From contig JAVTVY010036984.1 of the NCBI GenBank assembly GCA_036873755.1, positions 96,615-160,614 of the forward strand: DNA of 64,000 nt, read 5' to 3'. Under the pieces are notes generated by a model, which was not told where the DNA came from, searched no databases, and worked only from the letters and a program-made list of their open reading frames with translations. How positions within the stretch are numbered: the stretch's first letter is position 1; the number at the start of each line of letters is the position of its first letter. A program made the position numbers and the translations under genes. Positions 11,447-24,009 of this stretch are shown piece after piece. This DNA comes from Hanleya hanleyi. Lineage: Eukaryota; Mollusca; Polyplacophora; Lepidopleurida; Hanleyidae.

Positions 11447-13276
11447 TCATCCCAACGACGTTGCTCTTTCTCGCAATACATAGCTCGTCAGCATATCTCC
11501 CACAGTCCGATTAAATCTTTCAACGGTCCCATTTGCTTGAGGCCGCATGCTGGTTGTCTGTGCTTTTTCAATTTGTAGAAGTTGACACACTTCCTTGAAG
11601 AGGTTGGACAAAACGTTTGTCCCACGGTCTGAATAAACCTGTAAGGGTGTGCCAAACCTACATATGAAGTTGTCCACCAAGGCCTTAGCTACGGTTACAG
11701 CCTCCTGATCTGGCATTGGGACAGCTTCCGTCCATTTCGTGAATCCATCCACAATTACCAGTAGATGTCTGTTACCACTATTTGTTACTGGCAGATTTGC
11801 CAGAATGTCCAAAGATACCCTCTCCATGGGTTCACCAACAAGGTACTGACCCAATGGTGCTCGCCCAACATTTCTGGGTGTTTTCCTAGCAGTACACTTG
11901 TCGCATTTAATACAGTATTCCTCTGCATCATGTTTCATGTTAGGCCAGTAGAAGGCCTGTCCAATTCGGCTTAACATCTTATCCACCTTAAGATGACCAG
12001 CAGTGGGAATGTCGTGACAATATTTGAGTACGTCCGCTCTGTGTGGCTGAGGAACTATCAACTGATATAGGGTCTTCCCATTATCATTCATCCAATAACG
12101 ATGTAACATGCCTCCGACCATCTTCAGACGGTCCCATTGACGCCAAAGCGTTTTGACAGAACTAGATAGGTGTGATATCATGGACCATTTGGGTCGATCT
12201 TTTCCTTCTTCCAGAGGAATCAAAATGGGCCCAATATTGCTGTCTTCTATCTGCTTTTGTCTCACTTCACTTGCCTTCCACCCATCAAGTATGGCCATTG
12301 TGTCCTTAAGTCCACCAATCATTGGTTTTTGGCTCCTTGTGACCACCATAGCTTGTCCTACATTACTGGCGCTAGTAGTTTCATCATCAGATTTAATGCT
12401 ATCGTCGGTCACGTGACATGGATTTTCCTCCATTTCCTCATTGATTTGTTGTTGTTTGGTACACACTTTATATGGCCTCCTAGACAGTGCATCCGCATTC
12501 GCGTGACTGCGCCCTGCTCTGTGTGTTACTTCTAAGTCATAGGTGCCTAATATTTCCAGCCATCTGGCTGTCTGACCAGTTGGCGGTTTGAGGTTTTTCA
12601 TCCAGCTCACAGCTGCGTTATCCGTTCTCAGTAAGATTTTCTGCCCATATAGGTATGGATGGAATTGTTTGAGTGCTGACACGACGGCGAGAAGTTCTTT
12701 TCTCGTGACACAATAGACACGTTCGTGCTTATTTAAGGATCGACTCATGTACGCTATGACTCGCTCTTTCCCGTCATGTTCCTGAGACAATACTGCTCCT
12801 GTTGCCAAATTGCTAGCATCAGTGTCCACGATGAATGGTTTATTTGGAACTGGATATGCGAGAACTGGTGGAGTTGATAATGCTTCCTTAAGTTTGTTGA
12901 AGGATTGTTCACACTCAGCATTCCAGTTAAATTTAGCTGCCTTTTCCGTAAGTTTGTGGAGTGGCCTCGCCATTTCAGCAAACTGACATACAAAGCGGCG
13001 ATAATACGAGCATAATCCTAAAAAGCTTCTGACTTGCTTTACATTTTGAGGTTGGGGCCACTCTTGTACTGCAGACAGTTTATCGGGGTCAGTTTGGACT
13101 CCATCATGGGAAACAATATGCCCGAGAAATTTGGTTGAAAGTTGAAATAGAATACACTTGGAGGGTTTCAGCTTTAAATTGGCTTCCTTTAGCCTTTGTA
13201 AGACCCGCTCTAATCTCTCCAAAGCTTGGGTGAAAGTATCGCTCGGGATTAAAATATCATCGATGTAAAGAATCAA
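11447..13276 (-). pseudogene. pol: gypsy pol: RT end, RNase H and integrase core
   Basis: The 609-aa frame starts inside the RT palm at the catalytic YIDD (residues 4-7), continues through the RT thumb (FLGHIVS, SFLGLCSYYRRF), then RNase H with DTDASN and TDNAA, and ADALSRR at its end. The integrase follows: zinc-binding H-x6-H and C-x2-C (CHDIPTAGHL, then CIKCDKC), and catalytic residues in SLDILANLP, YSDRGTNV and PQANGTVERFNR. The order RT-RNase H-IN defines Ty3/gypsy. The frame is offset from the upstream RT half with a 4-nt overlap at 13273-13276, and it stops before the integrase C-terminal domain. So the copy is coding-defective unless these are sequencing indels. Confidence 0.9.
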
Positions 13277-13863
13277 TTCCTCCCACGAAGGACGTCCTCC
13301 ATTAGTCTTTCGAAGGTGGAGGGAGCATTTGCCAAACCAAATGGCATGACAGTAAAATTAAACAAGCCTTGTCCCTTCGAAAACGCTGTCTTTTGCTTGT
13401 CGTCTTCATCCAAAGGGATTTGCCAAAAACCTGTCTGTAGGTCGATCGAGCTAAACCATCTAGCTCCGGAGAGAGAATCCAAACATTCATCGATCCTAGG
13501 CAGAGGATATGCATCTTCTTTAGTCACTGCGTTAACCCTTCTAAAATCACAGCAGAATCTGGTAGAACCATCTTTCTTTGTACAGAGTACTATAGGCGAA
13601 GCCCAGGCACTGGTTGATGGTTCAATAACACCGCGTTCCCTCATTTTCTCAATCTCCTCTTTCTCAATGGCATGTTTTCCTAATGGGAGTCGCCTGAGCG
13701 GTTGCCTTATCGGCGCTGTATTTCCGGTATTTATCTTATGTTTTACTCTGTTAGTACAGCCAAGATCACTTGATGATTTCGCAAATACCGATTGATACTT
13801 GATCAGGAGTTTTGCTAGCTGACTTTGTTCAGAAGTAGATAGATGAGTGGAACTTCGAGCCAT
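13273..13863 (-). pseudogene. pol: gypsy pol: N-terminal half of reverse transcriptase
   Basis: The 196-aa frame contains the RT fingers and first palm motifs: QPLRRLPLGKHAIEKEEIEKM, ASPIVLCTKKDGSTRFCCDF, DAYPLPRID, and the catalytic aspartate in SSIDLQTGFWQI, then FTVMPFGLANAPSTFERLM. It breaks a few residues before YIDD, where the frame changes into the 11447-13276 segment. The protease frame upstream overlaps its 5' end (13815-13863) in another frame. Confidence 0.9.
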
Positions 13864-14648
13864 ACGGTCCTGTAAATGCTCTGGTAAAGTTTCACTCTGA
13901 GTAGATTGATCAGCCTCACTGGTTGCTGCACAATGTGACCCACAACCTCGTAAAGAGATTCACACGTCCCAAGTCTCATTCCCGGATATAGGGTAACATC
14001 CTCCCTATTATGATTGATAAGCTGTAATGACAAGTCTGATGACCTTGTATCCACTATCCCATTCACCAATCGGACAAATTCTGCTGTGACTTTGTCTTTT
14101 AGCAAATCTACAGAGGGTTCAACTATTCCAGAAGTAGCCAAACATTCACTCTTAGGTACGAGTACAGGTATCCATCCCACAGAATTTCCTGGTACTGTAG
14201 TAGTATGCCTGACTTGGACAAGGCAGCTCATCTGGGCCTCTCCACCAATCCAACATGGTATGGAATTTCCTTCTATGTCTAATTCTAACCACTTGTAATC
14301 GATCCTCGATACATGTCGTAATAGGAAATCTTGGCCCAGTATCGCTGGTACAGTTATATCACAAACTACCATTTTGTGTGTGTACCTTTTGCTTCCCAAT
14401 CGTATACCGATATCAGCTGCACCATACAGATTCAATCTTTCTCCGTTAGCTCCCTGGATACTGCCTGACATAATCTGTAGCTCAGGACGTGATTCCGCTG
14501 GTATGCTGTTAAAGACTTCTGACGATAGCAGCGTCTTAGTGGATCCACTGTCAACCAGTAAGTGTACTGATTCACTCAGTCCATCTATGATAGAGGACAC
14601 GAATAAGCCATTATTCCATTTGTCAATTTTATCGCCACGTTGACCCAT
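13815..14648 (-). pseudogene. pro: gypsy protease region
   Basis: The retroviral-type aspartic protease is identified by the active-site motif LLVDSGSTKTLLS (residues about 31-43) and the second-lobe motif AILGQDFL. The active Asp-Ser-Gly is intact. The frame then runs about 150 residues through the protease-RT linker and ends out of frame with RT. No zinc knuckle lies between gag and protease. gag is in a different frame upstream, so expression would need frameshifting or the copy has an indel near 14750. Confidence 0.85.
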
Positions 14649-14758
14649 TCGTATAGTGCTTCTTTGTCCGCTAGATGCATTATTTTCATCACTCTCTTTA
14701 ACAATAGATTCTTCTAAACTGTTCGATTCAGGCCTCTCCCCACCCGTCTTCCTCCGGC

Positions 14759-15613
14759 CTACAAGTGAGACGGGTTCGCGTTTCCCACCCTAACTGCTAA
14801 CATTTTCTTTCTTTCTTTTTCTCCAACTAGTGCCTCGTAACGTTCAATAACGTCGATCGCATCAGAGACTGTCCTACAGGATTTATCAAAGCATCTACAT
14901 TTCATTTCCACTGAGACGCTCTTATATAACTGATTGAGCGCCAAAGCCTCTTGTGCTCGAACCCCGAGGAGTGGATATGCTTTCTGCGCCATTTGTCGTA
15001 AGTCGTCACCTAGTGCGGCCACAGATTCATCGACTTGACGAACCCTCCCCTCTAATTTAGTGACCCATTTGTTTTGTTGGCGACTGCTACCAAACCGTTC
15101 TTCTAGTCGGATAGCCAAAATAGGAAAGCTACGTTTTTCATCCTCTGTGAGCCCAATATAAAAAGTTCTGGCTGGGCCTCTCAGACTCGCAGCCAGAGCT
15201 AATACTTTTTCACGTGGCGTCCATAGCCCAAGTTCAGCGCAGTCCATAAAATGTGAGTAATACTCTTCCCAGTCATGTTTCCCGTCATATGGATCAGGCT
15301 TCATCTTTATTACTGTACTACGTTCACCACCCCTCCCTGGTGCATAGTCACCGTGACTGTTATTTGACCAAAAGTCACGTGGATGTGCCATTTCAGGTGC
15401 AGCTCGTCTATTACCACCGGCATGACCAGGGCGCCTATTAGGAACTGTGCGTTCATCTATCTTTCCCTCCCCAATAGTGTCAGCATTATCGCCACCCTCA
15501 GATTGTACTGAATCCTGATATTCGTCGTCCGACGAATCAGGAACTTCCTTAGCAGCCTGATTTGTATTATCCCTTTGCTGTATCGTTACCTCTAAGTCTG
15601 GACTGTCAGCCAT
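14759..15613 (-). CDS. gag: gypsy Gag capsid-like protein (284 aa)
   Basis: The first ORF after the 5' LTR on the coding strand. The N-terminal 100 residues are acidic and low-complexity. A capsid-like helical core starts near residue 103 (MKPDPYDGKHDWEEYYSHF) and continues through LAASLRGPARTFYIGL and LEERFGSSRQQN, the pattern of retrotransposon gag in the Ty3/gypsy group. No CCHC zinc knuckle is visible, which is common in some lineages but may also reflect the frame break after VGNANPSHL. The start ATG lies about 110 nt from the primer-binding site, a normal leader length. Confidence 0.85.
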   Translation of the reverse strand: MADSPDLEVTIQQRDNTNQAAKEVPDSSDDEYQDSVQSEGGDNADTIGEGKIDERTVPNRRPGHAGGNRRAAPEMAHPRDFWSNNSHGDYAPGRGGERSTVIKMKPDPYDGKHDWEEYYSHFMDCAELGLWTPREKVLALAASLRGPARTFYIGLTEDEKRSFPILAIRLEERFGSSRQQNKWVTKLEGRVRQVDESVAALGDDLRQMAQKAYPLLGVRAQEALALNQLYKSVSVEMKCRCFDKSCRTVSDAIDVIERYEALVGEKERKKMLAVRVGNANPSHL

Positions 15614-15721
15614 AATATAAATTGCCTCAATAATACAATGAAAGAAATGTTTCCAAGGTTACGCTAGATATTTCACCCTGTCTTGATGGTTCGTATCACT
15701 GAATACTAAATTTTTATTAGT

Positions 15722-15739
15722 ATCCCACCGCTGCCACCA
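15722..15739 (-). other. Primer-binding site, matches tRNA-Leu 3' end
   Basis: On the minus strand the 18 bases TGGTGGCAGCGGTGGGAT begin one base after the LTR terminus. Their complement ends ...CCGCTGCCA-CCA, the 3' end known for animal tRNA-Leu (AAG/UAG type). Position and sequence fit a minus-strand DNA primer site and confirm that 15741-17802 is the 5' LTR. Confidence 0.85.
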
Positions 15740-15740
15740 T

Positions 15741-17802
15741 TGTAATTTTTGTGACGTGTTCAAGACGTAAACGTGAAGATATAATACCTAGGGTTATGAT
15801 CTGATACCAGTGTAGATGTCTCTGTGACCTCTACGTATAATAAAAGTAACGATTTTTGGGTCTGAGTTGCCGAATAGTTGTCACAGGTTAACCGAACCAG
15901 TAATATGCAGCTATTGACTTCTTTAATGGTAAGTGGTTAGAGCTATTTTTGCTGGTGCATAACAGCCCGATATCTGAGATGATGATGATGGATTACCTCC
16001 CTTGATCAGGCAATCTTTTGTACACTCGCTCTGCACAACATCAACGTTTACACTCCTGATCTCGGAAAGCAAGACCTGTTTGTTGTACTAGATTCCTTAG
16101 AGTATCCCATTGGAAGGACCCAATTTCATATATAGGGTACCAGTACCAGGTAAATGATCGGTAGGTATTTCCTGTATTCAGATGCTGATGAACCAGTACA
16201 TTCCTTCGGTTGATGGAGTTGTCATTTATTTGCATACTAATTTGTTGTGACAAGTCATGGGCTGCCCGATGAGGAGGACTGATGAGGAGGACCCATCACT
16301 ATCAACTTATCACTTTCTCAAGTTTCTTTCCATGATACAGTACGGTTACATGTAACAACTCCCAAGTCATGAATAAAGTGTAACAAAATCAACTGTCTTT
16401 ATTCTTTTGTTATAGCATGCCCTAAATTTCAATATATCGCAGTAATAACCACAGTAATATGGTATGGATATCCTATGCTAGGCAGTGATTCCTTCCATGG
16501 TGAGCAGCTTGTTTAATAATACCACATAGCCTTGCATACATGGGTGAGAGAGGCAGTATGAGGTAACATTGCTTCAGGTTGTAGCCCCATAAGACCCACT
16601 ATGATTGCCTGTATATATCCCATTCACGATACATACTAGTATATAGGCCACATGTTATTCTTATGGGCCATATATAATTCCATATATCATTTATTGCTGT
16701 AATATGGTTCGTAATGGGTAAATTCCAGGACCCATGTTAAATGGTCCATCCGTACCTGAAGAGAACTGAGAGCAAACTGACTGACACTGATTTGATTGAT
16801 TGATTGATTGAAAAATTTCAATCAGACTGACACTGCCTCTCTGCACCCGTATTTATAAACAAAAGTCATGTGACATCCGTTATCCAATCAAAAGCGAGAA
16901 GCTTCGCCTAGGCGAAAACTGAGTGGAACTACTTCAAAATTTAACATCAATTATATAATTAACCAACAGCTAATGAGAGGAGCTTATAGCAAATATAAGG
17001 AGCGTTTTTCTCATAGATTTGCCAGATACATTTAATATTTACAAGAAAAGTCACAATAAAAACCGCTCCGACCGTTTTGACATTTAGCAACACGGTAGCT
17101 ACAGATAGTGGTGAGCCATACTGTTCATGCAAGTTCTTTCACTGTTTACATATAGACATATGATTTAATTCTGTGGCTCCCATAGTGCACCGAAGAGCGT
17201 TTTTACTGTAGAATATCATACCATAAAAATTATACTTACTTCAGTCCATTTAACGAAGTGTTATAGCAAAGTTGACAGCAGTCGAAATTTCCGTACATTT
17301 CCGCTACGCGAGTAGGGAAAAACCACAAAAAATAGTGCATGCATTTTCTGCTGCAAACTTACAATTTCCATGTCATATAATTCCACATTAATTATAAAAT
17401 ACAAGAGAACATATAGTTACAGTAAAATATGTCCATAAACACAGAGCTTGATGCTCAAACACAAAAATATAACACTGGGGTCATCATGACCGTAAACTTG
17501 TCGAAGGTCTGACAGACCGGCAAAAACAACATGGCCACACGGGCGAGGGGAAGGCGGAATCGAACAGTTTATACCACAGCAGTTTGAGAGATCAAATACA
17601 GGCACTATATACAAAGTCACATCAGGTATTTAAATTGTAAATTGTCCAATTCGGGAAGTCACAATCAAGGTAGTTTTATGTCTCTATTAGCAGTTATTTT
17701 AACACACGCGAAGAGCACAAGTTGCAACAACAACAACAGCATGCAATTCAAGAATGTGTATGGAAGTGTCAATCAACACAGATTTCAGTCGCACATATTA
17801 CA
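15741..17802 (-). repeat. 5' LTR of the gypsy element (right copy)
   Basis: The 2062-bp repeat is collinear with 4800-6816. It differs by scattered substitutions and an insertion at 16790-16835 that the other LTR lacks. At 2 kb it is much longer than usual gypsy LTRs of 0.2-1 kb. Confidence 0.95.
16790..16835. mobile_element. Tiny retroposed insertion with 11-bp target duplication
   Basis: A 35-bp insert containing (GATT)n repeats is flanked by GACTGACACTG on both sides (16779-16789 and 16825-16835). The left LTR carries this 11-mer once (near 5830), so this is a post-integration event. It looks like an extremely 5'-truncated LINE or SINE tail. Confidence 0.65.
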
Positions 17803-18310
17803 ATATATACCTGAAATTTGATCACATTATACAGCTCTGAATTATAATGTATAGCACGGACATCAATACTGGTGTTCCGACCGCGGTGATCTTTATCTTT
17901 AACCTTCTGATCTCCAAACAACTGATCGCCACACAACAGGACTCTTCCGTGTCCCAGTGGTGGGCCTATGGTATACTCAAAGTTTGGTACCATTCATATT
18001 ACAGAGACATCAAACAATAACAGAGAGAGCAAGCCAGACATCAAAATCAGTAGGCTTAAGTTCTCCTTTGCCATGCCTGTAGCCAAGAAGCATTTACAGA
18101 CTTGAGGTGTACCCCTGAAATTTAGGTGTAGTCGAGGTGTATAGTGTACACCTCATTTTTTGAATGGCTTTCCCCAAAACACGTCATGGACTTCCCCAAA
18201 ATGAATATTTTTAATGGCGGTACAGAATTTTTTTTCCATTTTAGTTATACCTCAAGAACACCTCAGCTACACCTCGCTGCGGGGTACACCTCATTGAGGT
18301 ATACCTGAGG
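17803..18310. repeat. End of first tandem unit, resumed after the gypsy element
   Basis: The sequence picks up exactly where 4799 stopped, as judged by 23751 onward and 39310 onward. It holds no gene and contains most of the AGGTGTA array described separately. Confidence 0.85.
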
Positions 18311-18415
18311 TGTATTTGAGGTGCTAATTTGCATATTAGGATACTCCTCAAGTACATCTAATCTATACCTCTTCTTTTCCTCATAATATTTGTGGGTACA
18401 CCTCAACTACACCTG
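18095..18415. repeat. AGGTGTA/TACACCT half-site array, copy 1
   Basis: About fifteen AGGTGT or ACACCT words occur in both orientations within 320 bp, several as palindromic pairs around GTAC. The same array recurs at 24010-24222 (continuing at 32788-32890) and 39585-39920. Confidence 0.75.
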
Positions 18416-21400
18416 AATGCAGTAAGGGAGGGTTCAGGGAGTTCAGGCGCAAGCCCACGTTTGGAAAAAATATTTGTTTTTACGCAAATGTCAGATGGGA
18501 GGATGAAAAGTCGATCACCAGTTGCATATGTAATATAATTAGGTTTCTGACTTTAAAATTCCTGGCATGATCTTTCATGATCTGAATAAAAGAATAAAAA
18601 AAAAATCTTTCTTGAGATCCCGTGTCTACAAGAAAGATGGACAAACGCACAGATGATGCAGATGGCGACAATACCGTTGTGTGAGGTGTAAAGAGTGGGG
18701 GAAAAAACTGGCTACAGCACTGTAAGATATGGTAACGGTGTACCTGAAGATTTAACACATTCCACATCTGTGAAAACTTATCCCCAAGTTATACGATGGA
18801 CATATCAATTTTCAATAAATTTCTGGTTTTTAAACCAGCGAATTGGACCATAGATATTTTGAGCTCGAAGTGAATTGATTTCTTCATTTCTTCATTACGT
18901 AAGGTACCCAAAGATGGTTTGGTTTGGTTTGGTACGACACAGAAAACGAAAGTTGAGAAAGAATACATTTCTTATCATGAGTTAAGTCGCCCACACCAGA
19001 ATGCATTATAAATACCACAAGACTCCCTGTGAGCATCATGCACCGTGTTAATCAAACATGGTATGTTTATTGTGTTATCAATCTGTCAACAGATGACACA
19101 CATATACAAGCATGTATGTAGATAGATAGAAATATCTTATTCACAAGGCAAGATAAGTAGGGTATCATGTTAGGTATAAGATAAAATCCCTCTGATCTCG
19201 GCGTGGGTGATACTAGCTGTCAAACCAAAATTCTGGTCGACTATCGATATCTAAATGAAACATCTTTGGAAAAATGGATGTTATCGCCCACAATACTAAT
19301 ATTCCAGGACAAACAGACTCGGGCAAAATGTGCCGAGAATTGATTTGACTGGGTTCGCGCAGATGTGAATAGACAGCGGCGGAGAAGGGTTATTTCATTA
19401 AAAGGTTTCAAAAAACGCGTTATTGTCCCTATTCCACCGAGAGTTAATTTCCGCTGGTGGGATTAAAATGCCTCTTTTATTGTGAGAATTTCAGCGCACA
19501 ATCACCGTTTAAATCAAGCTAGTTTTCTGTAAGACAGAAAAAAGGAACATAAAGTAGAATAACCTAATTGCCAACAATATTTCCTTTTGCAATTTTTTAT
19601 GAGCGTGGCAAGGGAATTGCATGATTTACTCTTTTCGACTTCGGCGATTAGATTAGCTTGACAGCGGTTTCATAGAATCGTTCATTGTCATCAAATCCGT
19701 TACTTACATCCTGTTCTATGAAATTTTAATTCCCTGGCGGTAAGATTTCCGACACCGTATAATTTTGTTAACAATTCAGTTGAAATAAACGAACGCTCCA
19801 AAACGAATTATATATTATCTGAAAGCTGTTCACTTAGGGAATTAGAATTTACGGACAATTTTGTTCTTGTTTTAATTACAACGGAATTACTTGAGCTTAG
19901 CTTGAGAGGTTTGTAAACAGTTACACTTTTCAGATTCCTATATATAGTTTCAAAATAATTAAGCGTTCCTCATTGTTTTTAATTTCGCCCTGGAAATGAT
20001 TTTATGATCGTTCAAAGTTCTAGAATTCGGAAAAAATCCTGAAAACGCGATACCTTCAACTACGTTGGAAAAGCATGGATAATTTTGAAACGGCGAAATA
20101 ATGAGCCACGCTTTTCAGTTTTACAGATGTATTGTGTCTAAACTTCATGACTAAACTCTCAAATAGCATAGGAGTTATAAGCAGGCCAATCCAAGCAAAA
20201 ACTACCTTAGAGGGATAGTCAATTTATGCCCGGTAATTTCCTGAACAGTCTCCGCGTCAATCAAAGCGTCACTGAAATACATCATGCAATGCAATGTCAG
20301 TACATTCAGATATAATATCACGGAATATTATATCTGAATTCAACCCTATATAAATCCCGCGCGAATTTGAAACTACTATTGTTAGCCAATCAGGTGGATA
20401 GCTTGTCGAAAGAATTTCAAAATCACGCCCACAGTAATTACACACGATAGCACGTGGTCTAATGTATAAAAATTATCATGAAACAGTATCCAAATATGGC
20501 CTCATTTCCAGACAGTGTGAGTGGAAAACCTAAAAGATCAAAGCGTTTACTCCCGCCGAAAAGTCTGGCTTGTTAGGGGTAAAAAATATAAAAAAGATTG
20601 TGCCGTGCGAAGACGTTAATCTCCGTGAAGTAAACGTCAGTGTCAGAGAGAAAAGGTAGAAATGATCGTGATTGGCTTATTATGGGGTCTCGTAGAATAT
20701 CGGCTAACATTTCGCACGAAGTTTTCGTAGCGTTACGTCTTGGTTTAGGCTACCTAGATTGCATGTAATGGTAAATGTCGTACGAAGAAGGCCTTCCGAT
20801 TAATGACTCGGAAATTCTTGGACAACGGCGGAATATTGAATGTCGGATCCAGCAACCTCAGCCTTGCACGGAGATTTAAAAAAAAAAGAGAAAGAGAAAG
20901 CAAGCAAGACTCGATTTCTTTCTTGTAAGTACTGATATATTTAACAGGACAAGGATATAGATATAGGATATAGAACTGATCACTTAGCAGTAAGATTGAA
21001 ATGCAGCTTTACGCATACAGAGAGAGCGGAGGGGGTATTGGAAATTGAATTACTCTCTTTTGAAAGAAATTCAATATTTAGAATTAAAGAATTTCCGCGA
21101 TTGTGAAATAATTTAGAATACTAAACAATGTGTCGAACCGTCATGATGAAAGATAACTGTCTATTGGATGATAGCTGTTGGCAACATATTTGTGGTATTC
21201 AAAATACAGTTTTAGTTTCCACCATGCATCCTAAGGTTGCATTCTGAACAAAAATATCCCCATATCACGTTCGTCGTCTGTCTTTTAATAGGTTCTGTTC
21301 GCAAAACAAGTGATTACTCTACTCTTGGGCCCACAATAACGCTCCCTTCGAATATCCACATTTCTTTCAATGCATTCTCACCAGAGAGAAACTACGATAG

Positions 21401-24009
21401 TTCCTGATATCAAAAGTAAACGATATAGCTCTAGGCCAAATAAAGCCGTTCAATGCTTCAACTGTTCCAAGACACTGTTTCGTCAGTATCCGAGCATTCA
21501 CAAATTCTATCCCTGGAACTCGGTCATGCAGTAGCATATAGATTCGATATTTTAATCTTGAAAGCGAATCTACTCAGTAGATGGGGAAATCTTAGAAATT
21601 CAGAAAGACGGAGAAAGCAATTTCAGCTCTCAAAAAGGAATCGAGACCGACAGGTCATGCACCATCTGTCGGCTACTTTTCGAACTTCGAACGATCACGT
21701 CTTAGACGATGTTAAACCATTTTCGTTGTCTCTTTGCTCTGCTGCAAGCTAATGGTGATTATATATATAGACGTGCGATATATGGCGATATGATATAGTC
21801 CGGAACACGGATCTGACACGGACCCGGTGAACATTATCAAAAGAAAACCCCTGGAAGGAAGTCAAAACCCGGAGCTATTCTTGCCATATATCTGGCATTT
21901 TCATTTCAAGAAGTTGCCAAAGTTCATCGGTGTAAAAGGTAATATGATTGGCAACACGAATAACCAACTGAATAGCAGGAGGGGACAATGGTCCAATTAT
22001 TGCCGTCGCTCGACCAGGCCATTCATAAACAAGAGCCTCATGGGCTTCAGTATGCGTCAACATAATTGGCACATAGGGTCAAAATCAATTGGCTTCATCT
22101 TTGCCATCACAATCTCTGAACCGTACCTATAGCATGAACACCACAATTACCAATGATTTACAGATTTTTTCAATCACTGACCTTGAACTTTGACCGCAAA
22201 TGAATAGGGTTCCTCAATGACACAACGGTAAGGTATTGGCGGGTCAATCCATTGGTGTCAGTCCTAATGAATCCATGACCTAAAACTGGGTGTATAACAA
22301 CTGTTTCCGGTAACTGTACCAAACCAAAATTTTAGAGTTGGCCCCTTCTTTTGCTGAATTTTCAATGGTCTGGATCTCCTTCAAATTCTTACGAATGAAT
22401 ATTTTCGGAGTTGAAATACATAACACCGTACATATAATTATGGGTGGCCTTAAAACCTACTTCGTCATTGGTGGATCAATCTCAGCCTGATACCGTGCAA
22501 GTCAGAAAAAGATTACAAACGAATAGATTAATCATTCGGCTTACAATAATTTAAAAATTACGTCCCTTCCAAAAACAAAGTAGCTATATAATTGATGGGT
22601 ATTACGGTAGGGTGGGAAAACCATGTTTGAATGCACATCTATTATTTCCAAAAAAGCAGCGCCAGGAACGCATGAACGATATAAAACACCAAACTTAAAC
22701 TTTATCATTAATAACAATCTAAACCTCCACGCGATCGTGCTAATATAACCTAGGTAATACTAGGCTATACACAAGACAACTTCTTATACGTCATCAATAG
22801 AGCAAAATATGATAGGCTTCCATCAATAAATGCAACTTTCCGTTTTTGACCCACCATAAAAATAGAACAGCAACGGAAAAACCTTGGTTGGAGTAATGGC
22901 CAATTTCCACTATAGTTAACCCCTGGACAATGCTGTCTGGCCCATGTGTCAGCGACACTGGTACACACCATGTGGGCCACCGTGATCTTCGTGTTGTCCT
23001 CTTGATCTCTCCCCTGTTTTTCAACTATTGATAACTGGTGTAAATATGGTAATATGGATAAAATATTCCCTCCATTCTAAGAAAGGATCAACAAGCTTAC
23101 ATTTATGAGAACCCTGGCAACTTCAGGTCGAAATATGCCAGTTATCCTCAGTTGAAAAACTCGCTCCATGTTATAAACATAGGGGAAAGATCAAAAGAAC
23201 AACCCGAAGCTCACGGTAGCCCACATGCTACACACCAGTGTTGCCGATACCGGGCAATACAATATTTCTCATGGATTAACTTGAACTATAGTGGGAATTG
23301 GCCATCAGAAGCTGCAGATGTTGATTGCAAAACACAATGCCCCTGTCCTCCACTACCCAACATCTGTAAAGTTAAAAGCACTTTGAAGTCGAGTTTATTA
23401 TAAAAAATTACTACTAAAGGTATAGCTTAGAGACCAGAGCCCATGGGCTTCATGATTGGACAGGACCAGATCTGAGAGTGTATTAATGCATTTTAATGTG
23501 CAACAATAATAGCCCCTCCCACACACACCCTTGCACTGCATTGTCTGGTTTGGGGTTCCAGTAACAGCGGACTTGACATTTGAGCATAACATCTTCCTTC
23601 CCTCCAATATTAAGGTATCCATACATGTAGGCCTACCTAAACTTTTGGCACAACTCATACCTTAAAATTAGAGATGAAGAACTAATAGAGAAATTAATAG
23701 AAAGCCAGACGGTTCAAAATCGATGTTTCTTCTGTGCTAACAGTTGATATATACCTGAAGGTTGATCGTATTCTGCAGCTCCGAATAAGAGTGTATGGCA
23801 GGGACATCAGTACTACTGGTGTTCAGACCGCGGTCATCTTCACCATTGACCTTCTGAGCTCCACAAAATAGATCTCTTTCGTGTCCCAGTGGTGGACCTA
23901 CGGTGTACTTTAAGAGACATCAAACGGTAACAGATAGAGAGCTAGCCAAACATCAAAATCAGTAGGCTTTATGTTCTCCTTTGCTATGCCTGTAGCCAAG
24001 AAGCTCTTA

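Larger units (their letters stand above)
4800..17802 (-). mobile_element. Ty3/gypsy LTR retrotransposon, 13.0 kb, minus strand
   Basis: Two direct repeats of about 2.0 kb (4800-6816 and 15741-17802) begin TGTAAT and end ATTACA. They enclose, on the minus strand, gag, protease, reverse transcriptase, RNase H and integrase in Ty3/gypsy order. The element is bounded by a 4-bp ATAT duplication. The LTRs differ only by scattered substitutions and one small insertion, so integration is fairly recent. Nevertheless pol is split over several frames, through real decay or assembly indels. At 13 kb it is long for the family because of the LTRs and about 4 kb of extra sequence between integrase and the 3' LTR, with two additional ORFs. 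Confidence 0.95.
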
